Shown: piece by piece, positions 43,911-53,431 of the stretch
How the letters are laid out: the number at the start of each line of letters is the position of its first letter
Numbering within the stretch: position 1 is the first letter of the stretch
From: Sphingobacterium spiritivorum
GTDB taxonomy: Bacteria > Bacteroidota > Bacteroidia > Sphingobacteriales > Sphingobacteriaceae
Reading direction: 5' to 3'
DNA: 64,000 bases
Assembly: GCF_016724845.1 (NCBI RefSeq)
Contig: NZ_CP068082.1
Span: forward strand, 4,836,001 to 4,900,000
Notes under the pieces: generated by a model
What the model was told of the DNA's origin: nothing
The model's input: only the letters and a program-made list of their open reading frames with translations
The model's database searches: none
Program-made: the position numbers and the translations under genes

Positions 43911-45401
43911 TTACTTTTTCATCTTATTGTTCAGAAATTCCCATTCCAGTAGATGTGAATTCTGATGTTCACGCAGCTGGATTTCATCCATTCTTTTTAT
44001 AATATCCGGATGCTTTTGTGCCACATCAAGTTGTTCTGAAGGGTCTTCATTCAGATTAAATAACATCCATGGACTATTTTTATCCTTCCTGACGTCAATT
44101 CGCACAGCTTTCCATTGTCCCATCCGGACGGCCACCTGTCCTCCTTTTTCAGGATATTCAAAATAGATATACTCCCGTTGTTGCTGCTTCCCTGTCTGTC
44201 CTGTAAGTGTGGGTAATAATGAAATGCCGTCCGTATTATTGGTTTTAGTATTGGCTAATTCGGCAAAAGTTGCCATCATATCGTACTGCACGGATATAAG
44301 ATCACTTTCTGTTCCTGCTTTTATCCTGCCCGGCCATCTGACAATAAACGGTTCTCGTATACCGCCTTCAAAAAGATCCATTTTATACCCCCGAAGATTG
44401 CTTAAGCTATTGAAATATTTAGTCTGAACTCCTCCGTTAAAAGTGGCTCCGTTATCACTGGAAAACATAATAATAGTATGCTCATCCAGACCCAGATCTT
44501 TGATTTTGTCCAATACAAAGCCTACCTGCGCATCCAGATAGCTGATCATTGCTGCATAGGTAGACAAAGGATATCGGGATGGATTATATCCTTGTTCCCC
44601 GTAGTATGGTTTTTCTTCTTTGAATTTCCCTATATATTTTTCTACCCATTCCTGAGGAGCCTGTAGGCCTACATGAGGGATGGTGTAGGGCAGATAAAGG
44701 AAAAAAGGTTTATCCTGATGCTGATCGATAAAAGCCAAAGCCTTTTCCGTCATCTTTTCAGGTGCGTAGTCAAGTCCTTCATATTTTTGAAAGTCAGCAT
44801 CAGAAGCTGTCTGCGGATTGATTCGCGTGTGCATATTCACTTCTTTATTCCGTAAGGTATCCCAGCTTCCGTTTTCCCACAGATGTGTCGGATAATAATT
44901 GTGAGCCTGCTTCTGATCCAGATATCCGTAAGCATAATCAAAGCCCTGCTTATTTGGGTCACCGGTAGTGTTTACCATTCCCAACCCCCATTTACCTATT
45001 ATCCCGGTTGTATAACCCGCATTTTTTAGCATTAATGGTATCGTAAAGGTTCCTTCGGGCAACGGCATCTGCCCGCCCTCTGTATCATCTGTAAAGCCTC
45101 CCATCTCATAATTGCCCCGGATATAGGCATGTCCGCCATGCTTTCCGGTCAGCAGCATTCCACGTGCGGGCGCACATACGGGTGAAGAAGTGTAATGCTG
45201 TGTAAACTTCATTCCTTCAGCAGCCATCCGGTCCAGATGAGGGGTTTGTATAAGCTTTTGACCATAGGCTCCGATTTCGCCATAGCCCAGATCATCAGCA
45301 TAGATATAAATAATATTAGGCTTTTGCTGTTGTCCCTTAGCGACAAGACATGTTACAGATGCCAGCAGGTAAACGAATACCTTTAAATAAGGATGTGCCA
45401 T
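43911..45401 (-). CDS. Secreted sulfatase (formylglycine type)
   Basis: This 496-residue exported S1-family sulfatase has a signal peptide around VFVYLLASVTCLVAKGQQ. Metal binding begins with NIIYIYADDLGYGEIG (two Asp). The formylglycine motif is SSPVCAPARGMLLTGKH (about residues 72-88), with the CxPxR cysteine to be converted by a sulfatase-maturing enzyme. IIGKWGLG and FSSDNGATFNGG supply further active-site residues. It is 59 bases downstream of the GH109 gene and likely cotranscribed. The sulfated substrate is not known; the neighbours suggest a fucosylated or GalNAc-bearing glycan. Confidence 0.93.
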   Translation of the reverse strand: MAHPYLKVFVYLLASVTCLVAKGQQQKPNIIYIYADDLGYGEIGAYGQKLIQTPHLDRMAAEGMKFTQHYTSSPVCAPARGMLLTGKHGGHAYIRGNYEMGGFTDDTEGGQMPLPEGTFTIPLMLKNAGYTTGIIGKWGLGMVNTTGDPNKQGFDYAYGYLDQKQAHNYYPTHLWENGSWDTLRNKEVNMHTRINPQTASDADFQKYEGLDYAPEKMTEKALAFIDQHQDKPFFLYLPYTIPHVGLQAPQEWVEKYIGKFKEEKPYYGEQGYNPSRYPLSTYAAMISYLDAQVGFVLDKIKDLGLDEHTIIMFSSDNGATFNGGVQTKYFNSLSNLRGYKMDLFEGGIREPFIVRWPGRIKAGTESDLISVQYDMMATFAELANTKTNNTDGISLLPTLTGQTGKQQQREYIYFEYPEKGGQVAVRMGQWKAVRIDVRKDKNSPWMLFNLNEDPSEQLDVAQKHPDIIKRMDEIQLREHQNSHLLEWEFLNNKMKK

Positions 45402-45421
45402 AGTATGGTGCTTTATAAACG

Positions 45422-45452
45422 GGAGATTCCGGAAGTATTTCCGGAATCTCTT
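45422..45452 (-). other. Intercistronic hairpin between the GH109 and sulfatase genes
   Basis: AGATTCCGGAA and TTCCGGAATCT form an 11-bp stem with a 4-5 base loop. No U-tract follows on the minus strand, so it looks more like an mRNA-stabilising or processing hairpin than a terminator. Confidence 0.6.
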
Positions 45453-45460
45453 ATTACATA

Positions 45461-46870
45461 TTATTTTTTGCCTTTAACACCTGTAGTGCCACCACCCTTC
45501 AGAGTAAGCTCTACCGGCTGATTGGTCTTCCATGCTCCTTTTGTAAAATCCGGTATATCTACGGAATTTGATCTGTTTTTGACCGACTTTTCGCTCAGCG
45601 GGCCGATGACACTCCAAAGTGCCGCATCGTACACATCCTGGTCCAATGCAAGTCCGTTTCTCAGGCAATCGATCAATCTCCAGTCCATCATAAAATCCAT
45701 ACCGCCGTGACCCCCGACTTTCTTAGCCATTTCTCCTACTTTCAGTACAATTTCGGGTGTATACTGTTGCTCCAGTTTTTTCATTTCTTCAGCATTTATC
45801 CAATCATGACCAAAAGCAATCTTTCCCGGTTCAGGCCACTTTTGTGCATATCCCTTTGTGCCGCTTATGGCATGAATACGGGAATACGGACGGGGACTCG
45901 ACACATCGTGTTGTAACATAATAGTTCTGCCCTTATGTGTACGCACAGTAGTGGTATTCATATTCCCTCTGAATTGCTTATTGGCAAACTGTTTATAAAA
46001 ATCATCTTTGGCTGCTAATTCCTTAGCTCTGGCAGACATACTGAAATCATTGGTAGAGACAGAAGTCAGGTAATCCATCTGATCTCCTCTGTTGATATCC
46101 ATGATCTGACATACCGGTCCCAGACCATGTGTAGGATATAGATTTCCGTTTCGGAAGTTTTCCTTCAGGCGCCACATATCATAATAGGAATCCTTACCAA
46201 AATTGCTGTCCAGCAGATCATGAATATATGCACCTTCGCCATGTAATATCTCACCAAATGCCCCTTGTCTGGCCATATTGAGTGTCATCAGTTCGAAAAA
46301 ATCATAGCAGCAATTTTCCAGCATCATACAATGCTTTTTTGTGGCTTCTGAAGTTTCGACCAGCTGCCAGCACTCTTCCACTGTTGTTGCAGCAGGAACT
46401 TCTATTGCAACATGCTTCCCGGCTTTCATGGCATATACAGCCATGGGTGTATGCAGATGCCAGGGCGTACAGATATATACAAGGTCTATATCCTTACGGT
46501 CACAAAGTTTTTTCCATTCATCTTCCTTGTCTGCATATATATCGGGCACCGGACCTGATACGTTTTTAAGTGAGCGCTCAGCTATATTTCTGCGGATGTC
46601 ACTGATGGCTTTTATTTCTACTCCATCGATATGGTTCATCCGGTATACCGCACCCGATCCGCGGTTGCCCACACCTATAAAACCAACTCTTACTTTTTCA
46701 AGTTTTGGAGCCTTAAAACCACACATATTGAATGTTTTGAGTCCTGCCGGCTTATTAATTTCACTTGTTGCAGGTATAGAGGTATTGGCTTGCACCAACA
46801 GGCTGCTGCTGAGTACACTTAGACTGGAGAGTCCGGCGAGTTTGATAAAATCTCTTCGGTTAGAATTCAT
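45461..46870 (-). CDS. Gfo/Idh/MocA-fold glycosidase, GH109-like (alpha-N-acetylgalactosaminidase type)
   Basis: This 469-residue exported protein begins with a Tat-like signal (NSNRRDFIKLAGLSSLSVLS). An NAD-binding Rossmann fold follows (KVRVGFIGVGNRGSGAVYRM). GH109 features are CTPWHLHTPMAVYAMKAGKHVAIEVP, EGAYIHDL and GGHGGMDFMMDWRLIDCLRNG. The C-terminus VDIPDFTKGAWK fits the Elizabethkingia alpha-N-acetylgalactosaminidase type, which cleaves with a bound NAD by an elimination route. Activity on another sugar is possible. The gene is divergent from the GH95-like one, across a 237-bp space. Confidence 0.88.
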   Translation of the reverse strand: MNSNRRDFIKLAGLSSLSVLSSSLLVQANTSIPATSEINKPAGLKTFNMCGFKAPKLEKVRVGFIGVGNRGSGAVYRMNHIDGVEIKAISDIRRNIAERSLKNVSGPVPDIYADKEDEWKKLCDRKDIDLVYICTPWHLHTPMAVYAMKAGKHVAIEVPAATTVEECWQLVETSEATKKHCMMLENCCYDFFELMTLNMARQGAFGEILHGEGAYIHDLLDSNFGKDSYYDMWRLKENFRNGNLYPTHGLGPVCQIMDINRGDQMDYLTSVSTNDFSMSARAKELAAKDDFYKQFANKQFRGNMNTTTVRTHKGRTIMLQHDVSSPRPYSRIHAISGTKGYAQKWPEPGKIAFGHDWINAEEMKKLEQQYTPEIVLKVGEMAKKVGGHGGMDFMMDWRLIDCLRNGLALDQDVYDAALWSVIGPLSEKSVKNRSNSVDIPDFTKGAWKTNQPVELTLKGGGTTGVKGKK

Positions 46871-47107
46871 AAGGTTTATAATAATTTAAGATAGATTGAA
46901 TCTATAAAGATAAGAGATAGATCTCAACCTTAATAAACCAAAATTAACCATATCTACAACTTATTTAGCCGATTACGAAATCCTACACCCTTAAATATTC
47001 TGGTAAACGGAACAAAAAATGTCAATTTTGTTGCTAAAATGGTTAAAATAAGTGTAATTCTTACTCTTTCAAACCTTTAACTTTATGGATTCTACCCCTT
47101 ATCAATT

Positions 47108-49360
47108 ATGAATATAAAGAAATCTGTCCTGTTGTATCTGATGATTTATGTTGTGCTGCAGCTGCAAGCCCAAAATCTGAAGAAGTATAATCTGCAATCC
47201 GATCATCTTGCGACAAGATGGGATGAAGCCATTCCTCTCGGAAACGGTATGTTGGGAGCTTTGATCTGGCAAAAGGATAATACACTACGCTTATCTCTTG
47301 ACCGTGCGGACCTCTGGGATGAACGTAAAGCATTTGAATGGGAACAGCATAATTTCAGCTGGGTGCAACAGCAGGTAAACAACAAGACTTACGAAGCGGT
47401 GCAGCAATGGGGGGATGCACCGTATGATGTGTCGCCCTACTCCACCAAACTTCCGGCTGCAGCGGTGTCTTTTGATCTTTCCGTATTGGGTAAAGCAGTC
47501 AGCAACATTCTGGATATCCGGCGTGCAGAAAATACAATCATATTTGATAACGCAAATACTTTCAGATGTTATATACACGCAACTGAGCCAATCGGCTATT
47601 TTGAGATACGTGCAAAGCAGATAGATAAGCTGATTCCCCAATTGCTGCCACATCAGTATGAGGCAAAAGGAAACGGCGCCACGAGTGTAAGTGTAGTAGA
47701 AGGTCAGCATTTGGCAAGGCTGGGGTATAAACAGGGCTTATTAAAGAATTCTGCACAGCGCCAGTTACTTCATCAGCCTACTTATGAGAACAATTATTAT
47801 GAAGTAGAACTGGAGTGGAGAAGATCGGGAAAGGATAAACTGATCGGTATGTGGACTGTAAGCAATAACCGGAAGGCAGATGTATCGGAAAAAATGAATA
47901 AAAAATCTGAACAAGCCTTAGAGAACAGCCACCTTAGCTGGTGGAATAAGTACTGGAGCCAGTCGTCGGTGTCTCTTCCTGACACCTTACTGCAACGGCA
48001 GTATTATCTGGATATGTATAAGCTTGGAGCAGTGGCACGTAAAGGGGCATCGGCCATCACTCTACAAGCTGTATGGACAGCAGATAACGGAGGTCTTCCA
48101 CCGTGGAAAGGTGATTTTCACAATGACCTGAATACACAGCTTAGCTATTGGCCGGCTTATACTGGCAACCGGCTGGCTGAAGCTGAGACATACACAGACT
48201 GGCTATGGCGTATCCGGGAGACTAATGTGGATTATACCAAACGCTATTTTGGAGTGGAAGGCTTGAATATTCCAGGCGTACTTACCTTAAATGGCCTGCC
48301 TATGGGCGGATGGATACAGTATTCTCTTTCTCCTACTGTAAGTGCGTGGACGGCTCAGCATTTTTACTGGCAGTGGAAATATAGCATGGATGATGTGTTT
48401 TTAAAAGAAAGAGCCTATCCCTATATTATTGCAGCAGCTACTTATCTGAAAAATATAACGGAACTACGGGAAGGGAAACGATATTTACCCTTAAGTTCCA
48501 GCCCGGAATACAATGATAACAGTATAAATGCGTGGTTTAAAGACTGGACCAATTTTGATCTGGGATTAGCCCGTTTTCTGTTTGATGCAGCGGCAGAAGT
48601 CAGCACAGCCACCGGTCGTAAGACGGAGACAGCAGACTGGAAGAAAACAGCTTCCCAGCTACCCGATTATGCCGAAGATGACAGCGGTATGTTAATGGCT
48701 CCCGGTGTACGTATGGAACACTCACACCGGCATATGTCTCCATATATGGCCATCTATCCGCTGGGAAGACTGGATATCAACAATGCTCAGGACGGTAAAC
48801 TCATCCTCAAATCATTGAGACACCTAGAGAAACTGGGTACACGCGCCTGGGTCGGTTACTCATTTACGTGGATGGCATGTCTTTATGCCCGGGCCAAAGA
48901 AGCAGATCTGGCTGTGAGCAATCTTCAGAAATTTGCAGGGAATTTTTGTTCAACAAATTCATTTCATCTCAACGGAGATCAAAAGGGAGGACAATATTCC
49001 GGATTCACATACAGACCTTTTACACTGGAAGGCAATTTTGCATTTGCACAAGGCATACACGAACTGTTGCTTCAGAGCAAGTCCGGATATGTAGAAGTCT
49101 TTCCGGCTGTTCCGCAATCGTGGACTGACGTTTCCTTTACCAATCTCCTTACCGAAGGAGGATTTGTAATCAGCGCAAGTAAGCAAAATGGCCGATTGAA
49201 ATTCATACGGGTCAAAGCAAATCATACAGGGATATTACAATTAAGATCGGACGAAGCTTTAAAAACAAAAAACGGTAAACCTCTTGTAAAGAATCAAAAT
49301 ACCTATACTATTTCTTTAAAAGCAGATGAAAGTATAGAATTGCTGCCTGCAGCATTGTAA
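47108..49360 (+). CDS. GH95-like glycoside hydrolase (alpha-L-fucosidase/galactosidase family)
   Basis: This 750-residue exported enzyme has a signal peptide ending LQLQAQ. The N-terminal domain has WDEAIPLGNGMLGALIWQ. The (alpha/alpha)6 barrel carries FHNDLNTQLSYWPAYTGN (the paired Asn) and SSSPEYNDNS (the general acid Glu in SPE). Near the end TLEGNFAFAQGIHELLLQS aligns with the GH95 block DGNFG; the position of the usual catalytic Asp reads Glu here. The family hydrolyses alpha-1,2-fucose and related alpha-L-sugars by inversion. The divergence suggests a different substrate or a distant member. Confidence 0.78.
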   Translation: MNIKKSVLLYLMIYVVLQLQAQNLKKYNLQSDHLATRWDEAIPLGNGMLGALIWQKDNTLRLSLDRADLWDERKAFEWEQHNFSWVQQQVNNKTYEAVQQWGDAPYDVSPYSTKLPAAAVSFDLSVLGKAVSNILDIRRAENTIIFDNANTFRCYIHATEPIGYFEIRAKQIDKLIPQLLPHQYEAKGNGATSVSVVEGQHLARLGYKQGLLKNSAQRQLLHQPTYENNYYEVELEWRRSGKDKLIGMWTVSNNRKADVSEKMNKKSEQALENSHLSWWNKYWSQSSVSLPDTLLQRQYYLDMYKLGAVARKGASAITLQAVWTADNGGLPPWKGDFHNDLNTQLSYWPAYTGNRLAEAETYTDWLWRIRETNVDYTKRYFGVEGLNIPGVLTLNGLPMGGWIQYSLSPTVSAWTAQHFYWQWKYSMDDVFLKERAYPYIIAAATYLKNITELREGKRYLPLSSSPEYNDNSINAWFKDWTNFDLGLARFLFDAAAEVSTATGRKTETADWKKTASQLPDYAEDDSGMLMAPGVRMEHSHRHMSPYMAIYPLGRLDINNAQDGKLILKSLRHLEKLGTRAWVGYSFTWMACLYARAKEADLAVSNLQKFAGNFCSTNSFHLNGDQKGGQYSGFTYRPFTLEGNFAFAQGIHELLLQSKSGYVEVFPAVPQSWTDVSFTNLLTEGGFVISASKQNGRLKFIRVKANHTGILQLRSDEALKTKNGKPLVKNQNTYTISLKADESIELLPAAL

Positions 49361-49437
49361 CAGATGTATCAGGCTGTCCAGAAGCGAGCTCAGGCTTTCT
49401 CTTTCTCATTTTAGTATTTATTGTATATTTTTAACAA

Positions 49438-50823
49438 ATGAATCTCAAACCTATACTTTTCACCTTATTATGCCTGCTTTGTACAGCAGGATATGCGCAA
49501 CAAAAACCCAATATTATTTTTGTTCTGACAGATGATCTGGGCTATTCAGACTTAGGCTGTTATGGAAATCCGAGTATATCGACTCCTTTTTTAGATAAAA
49601 TGGCCGCCAAAGGAGTGCGTGCTACAGATTATATGGTAACGAGTCCTTCCTGTACACCTTCCCGCGCCTCTCTGCTGACGGGGCGGTATGCATCCCGTTA
49701 TAATCTGCCTGATCCTATAGGTCCGGGTGCCAAAAACGGCCTACCTGCACAGGAAGTGACTATTGCAGAAATGTTAAAGGAAAAAGGATATCATACTGCT
49801 TTGATTGGCAAATGGCATCTGGGCGATCATGGAGAATACCTCCCTAATAAGCAGGGCTTTGATTATTTCTATGGTATGCTCTACAGTCATGACTACAGAG
49901 ATCCGTATGTCAAAACCGATACAACCATCAAAATATTCAGAAATCAGACTCCTGTTGTTACCCGGCCTGCAGACTCCGCACTTAGCCGGATTTATACAGA
50001 AGAAGTAAAACAATATATTAGCCAGCAAAAGAAAGGTGAACCTTTTTTCCTTTATTATGCTCACAATATGCCGCATCTTCCCGTTGCCTTTTCAGCCGAA
50101 TCCGGGCGCATGAAAGACCTGCACTTTGCCGGTCCGTTAGGTGCAGTACTGGAAGATCTGGACAGACAGCTCGCTATTATGTGGGCCAGTCTGGAGGAAC
50201 AGGGACTTGCGGACAACACGATTTTTATGTTTTCCAGTGACAACGGGCCCTGGATTGAATATCCTGTCCGTATGAGCGGCGATCATAAAACCAAAAACTG
50301 GCATGTTGGTACAGCCGGAGTATTTCGCGGATCAAAAGCACAAACCTACGAAGGAGGTGTACGTGTACCCTTTATAACGTACTGGAAAGGCCATACTCCT
50401 GAAGGGATCACCCTCCGTAATGCGATCAGTAATGTCGATATCCTGCCTACATTGGCAGAATGGACGGGAGCTTCGGTTCCGGCATCCCGAACATTAGACG
50501 GACAGTCTATTGCTGCTTTACTGACTTCTAAATCTGAGAATATAACTGCAGATCACAGACCTATTTATCTGGTCAATCACGGTAAGGTAGAAGCTGTAAG
50601 AAAAGGAAGCTGGAAATACAGAGAGCTGCCTGCAGGTGTGAATAACAATTCCGGCAAACCCTACGAAGCCGCAAAAGAATTATTTAATATCTCCTACGAC
50701 CCGAGTGAACGAACGAATGTCATTAGTGAATTTCCGGAAAAAGCACAAGAGCTAAAAGTACTGTTTGATAACTTTGATGCCAGCTTGGATACTTACAATA
50801 CCACAAAGAAGTCACATAAATAA
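49438..50823 (+). CDS. Secreted sulfatase (formylglycine type), second
   Basis: This 461-residue exported S1 sulfatase has a short signal peptide ending AGYAQQ. The N-terminal metal motif is NIIFVLTDDLGYSDLGCYG. The maturation motif is TSPSCTPSRASLLTGRY (about residues 64-80), with CxPxR intact. LIGKWHLGDHG and FMFSSDNGPW complete the site. It differs clearly from the sulfatase at 43911, so the two probably remove sulfate at different positions. It follows the GH95-like gene by 77 bases and precedes the GH3 gene by 71. Confidence 0.93.
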   Translation: MNLKPILFTLLCLLCTAGYAQQKPNIIFVLTDDLGYSDLGCYGNPSISTPFLDKMAAKGVRATDYMVTSPSCTPSRASLLTGRYASRYNLPDPIGPGAKNGLPAQEVTIAEMLKEKGYHTALIGKWHLGDHGEYLPNKQGFDYFYGMLYSHDYRDPYVKTDTTIKIFRNQTPVVTRPADSALSRIYTEEVKQYISQQKKGEPFFLYYAHNMPHLPVAFSAESGRMKDLHFAGPLGAVLEDLDRQLAIMWASLEEQGLADNTIFMFSSDNGPWIEYPVRMSGDHKTKNWHVGTAGVFRGSKAQTYEGGVRVPFITYWKGHTPEGITLRNAISNVDILPTLAEWTGASVPASRTLDGQSIAALLTSKSENITADHRPIYLVNHGKVEAVRKGSWKYRELPAGVNNNSGKPYEAAKELFNISYDPSERTNVISEFPEKAQELKVLFDNFDASLDTYNTTKKSHK

Positions 50824-50894
50824 AAACTGAAGAAAATACAACATAAATCACTTATTACAAACAAATTAAAACGAAATCACATCAGCATTTATTC

Positions 50895-53228
50895 ATGAGG
50901 AAATTATCTGTAGTCATCTACGCTTTATTGCTATCCGTTCCATTGCCATTAGCTGCCCAAAAACCTGTTTACAAAGACGCGTCTCAATCCGTTGAGATAA
51001 GAACCCGGGATTTGATTCAGCGCATGACCCTCGAAGAAAAAGTAGGCCAGTTGCTTTGTCCGCTTGGCTGGGAAATGTATGAACGAAAAGGAAATACAGC
51101 GACCGTATCACAAAAATTCAAGGATATCGTAGCTAGCAAACATATCGGAATGTTATGGGCGACCCTGAGAGCCGACCCCTGGACACAAAAGACAATTGCC
51201 AATGGTCTGAATCCTCAGCTATCTGCAGAAGCTGCGAATGCCCTGCAAAAATATGTCATAGAAAATACACGTCTCGGCATCCCTGTCTTTCTTGCCGAAG
51301 AAGCTCCTCATGGTCATATGGCCATTGGTACGACTGTATTTCCGACAGGAATAGGTCAGGCTTCGACCTGGAATCCGGCCTTATTGCAAAAAATGTCCGC
51401 TACCGTAGCGAAAGAAGTGAGACAACAAGGTGCTCATATCAGTTATGGCCCTGTATTAGATCTTTCCCGTGATCCACGCTGGTCACGTGTGGAAGAAAGC
51501 TATGGAGAAGATCCTGTACTGACCGGTACGCTGGCAGCAGCTATTGTTACAGGATTAGGATCGGGTAACCTTTCCGATCCGTTTGCTACTATCCCTACAC
51601 TAAAGCATTTTGTTGCTTATGGTATTCCTGAAGGCGGGCATAACGGTAGTGCAGCCAGTATAGGCGAACGTGAGCTCCGGGAATATTTTCTTCCGCCGTT
51701 TCAGTCAGCTGTAGCTGCAGGAGCCAAATCTGTGATGGCCGCTTACAATTCAGTAGATGGTATCCCCTGCTCCTCAAACAAATTTTTACTGACGGACATA
51801 CTTCGTAAAGAATGGAATTTTAACGGATTTACGGTTTCTGATCTGGGCAGTATCGAAGGTATAAAAGGAAGTCACCGTGTTGCTAAAGATCACAAACAGG
51901 CCGCAATATTAGCTATAGAAGCTGGTCTTGATGCAGACCTCGGCGGCAATGCTTATGTCAGACTGATCGAAGCTGTGAAACAGGGAGAGGTGCAGGAAAA
52001 CAGCATTGATCAGGCGGTCAGCAGAGTACTGGCATTAAAATTTGAAATGGGCCTTTTTGAAAAACCATTTGTGGATGCTAAAACAGCAAAAAAGGAAGTC
52101 AAAACCGAAGCTAATATTGCCTTATCAAGACAGGTTGCCCGAGAGTCTATCGTATTGTTGGAGAATAAAAATAATATTCTTCCGCTACGTAAAGACGTGA
52201 AAATCGCCATCATAGGTCCAAATGCGGACAATATATACAATATGCTGGGTGATTATACTGCTCCGCAACCAGACGGAGCAGTAACCACCGTCCGTCAGGC
52301 TATATCCGCACGTCTTCCCAAAGCACAGGTATCGTATGTGAAAGGCTGTTCTATACGTGATACGACTAACAGTGACATCCCGGCTGCAGTGACTGCTGCC
52401 CAGCAATCAGATATCATTGTGGCTGTTGTCGGCGGTTCCAGTGCCCGTGATTTCAAGACTGAATATATCTCCACAGGTGCAGCTGTAGCTTCCGATAAAA
52501 GTGTGAGTGATATGGAAAGCGGCGAAGGATTTGACCGTTCTACGTTGGATCTTCTGGGGAGACAGATGGAATTGTTAAAAGCGTTAAAGCAGACAGGTAA
52601 ACCGCTTGTTGTCATTTACATACAGGGCCGTCCCCTGAATATGAATTGGGCTGCAACACATGCTGATGCTCTTTTATGTGCCTGGTATCCCGGACAGGAA
52701 GGTGGTCATGCTATTGCTGATGTGCTTTTCGGAGATTATAATCCAGCAGGAAAAATGCCGCTCTCCGTTCCAAGAAGTGTGGGGCAAATACCTGTTCATT
52801 ACAATCGAAAAAGTCCGCTGGATCATCGCTATGTAGAAGAAGCAGCCACTCCTCTTTATGCATTCGGATATGGCAAAAGCTATTCTGATTTTGAATATAA
52901 AGATCTGAAAATACAAAAAGACAATAAGGATTACCGCGTGTCCTTTACATTGACAAATACCGGAAAATATGATGGTGATGAGGTGGCCCAATTGTACATC
53001 CGTAATCAATATGCATCTGTATCCCAGCCTGTACAGCAACTCAAACATTTTGAACGTATACATCTTAAAACCGGAGAATCCAAAACAGTTTCCTTTGTCC
53101 TGACAGCCGGGGATTTGTCTGTTATCAATACCCAGATGAAAAAAGTATTGGAACCGGGCAGCAGTTTTAAGATCCGTGTAGGTTCAGCATCTGATGATAT
53201 AAGACTACAGCAGGATCTGGAAATTTAA
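50895..53228 (+). CDS. bglX: GH3 beta-glucosidase-like enzyme (BglX type)
   Basis: This 777-residue periplasmic glycosidase has a signal peptide ending PLAAQ. The GH3 barrel carries GPVLDLSRDPRWSRVEESYGEDP and the nucleophile Asp in FTVSDLGSIEG (about residue 317). A C-terminal alpha/beta sandwich follows (WYPGQEGGHAIADVLFGDYNPAGKMPLS), and then a fibronectin III-like end (VSFTLTNTGKYDGDEVAQLYI). Family members cleave beta-glucosides, xylosides or GlcNAc. It closes the plus-strand run of the glycan cluster. Confidence 0.92.
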   Translation: MRKLSVVIYALLLSVPLPLAAQKPVYKDASQSVEIRTRDLIQRMTLEEKVGQLLCPLGWEMYERKGNTATVSQKFKDIVASKHIGMLWATLRADPWTQKTIANGLNPQLSAEAANALQKYVIENTRLGIPVFLAEEAPHGHMAIGTTVFPTGIGQASTWNPALLQKMSATVAKEVRQQGAHISYGPVLDLSRDPRWSRVEESYGEDPVLTGTLAAAIVTGLGSGNLSDPFATIPTLKHFVAYGIPEGGHNGSAASIGERELREYFLPPFQSAVAAGAKSVMAAYNSVDGIPCSSNKFLLTDILRKEWNFNGFTVSDLGSIEGIKGSHRVAKDHKQAAILAIEAGLDADLGGNAYVRLIEAVKQGEVQENSIDQAVSRVLALKFEMGLFEKPFVDAKTAKKEVKTEANIALSRQVARESIVLLENKNNILPLRKDVKIAIIGPNADNIYNMLGDYTAPQPDGAVTTVRQAISARLPKAQVSYVKGCSIRDTTNSDIPAAVTAAQQSDIIVAVVGGSSARDFKTEYISTGAAVASDKSVSDMESGEGFDRSTLDLLGRQMELLKALKQTGKPLVVIYIQGRPLNMNWAATHADALLCAWYPGQEGGHAIADVLFGDYNPAGKMPLSVPRSVGQIPVHYNRKSPLDHRYVEEAATPLYAFGYGKSYSDFEYKDLKIQKDNKDYRVSFTLTNTGKYDGDEVAQLYIRNQYASVSQPVQQLKHFERIHLKTGESKTVSFVLTAGDLSVINTQMKKVLEPGSSFKIRVGSASDDIRLQQDLEI

Positions 53229-53396
53229 TATTTTTTTACAGAGGGAATCTGTACGGATTTCCTCTGTAAAATTAGTCTGTAATCCCTCTGAACTCCTATT
53301 TTCACATGTACTTACTTTCAAATCCCGGTTTTGATCATTTACTTAATGACAATATCATGTCATTTTGTATGATTTTTTTTTCGATGTTTGCAATTC

Positions 53397-53413
53397 ATTT
53401 AACGATGTTAAAT
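53397..53413. promoter_or_regulatory. TetR operator upstream of the regulator gene
   Basis: ATTTAAC, GAT, GTTAAAT is a perfect dyad 18 bases before the tetR-type ATG. It matches the sites before the efflux genes and implies autorepression. Confidence 0.72.
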
Positions 53414-53431
53414 AACTTGATATAGTTAAAA

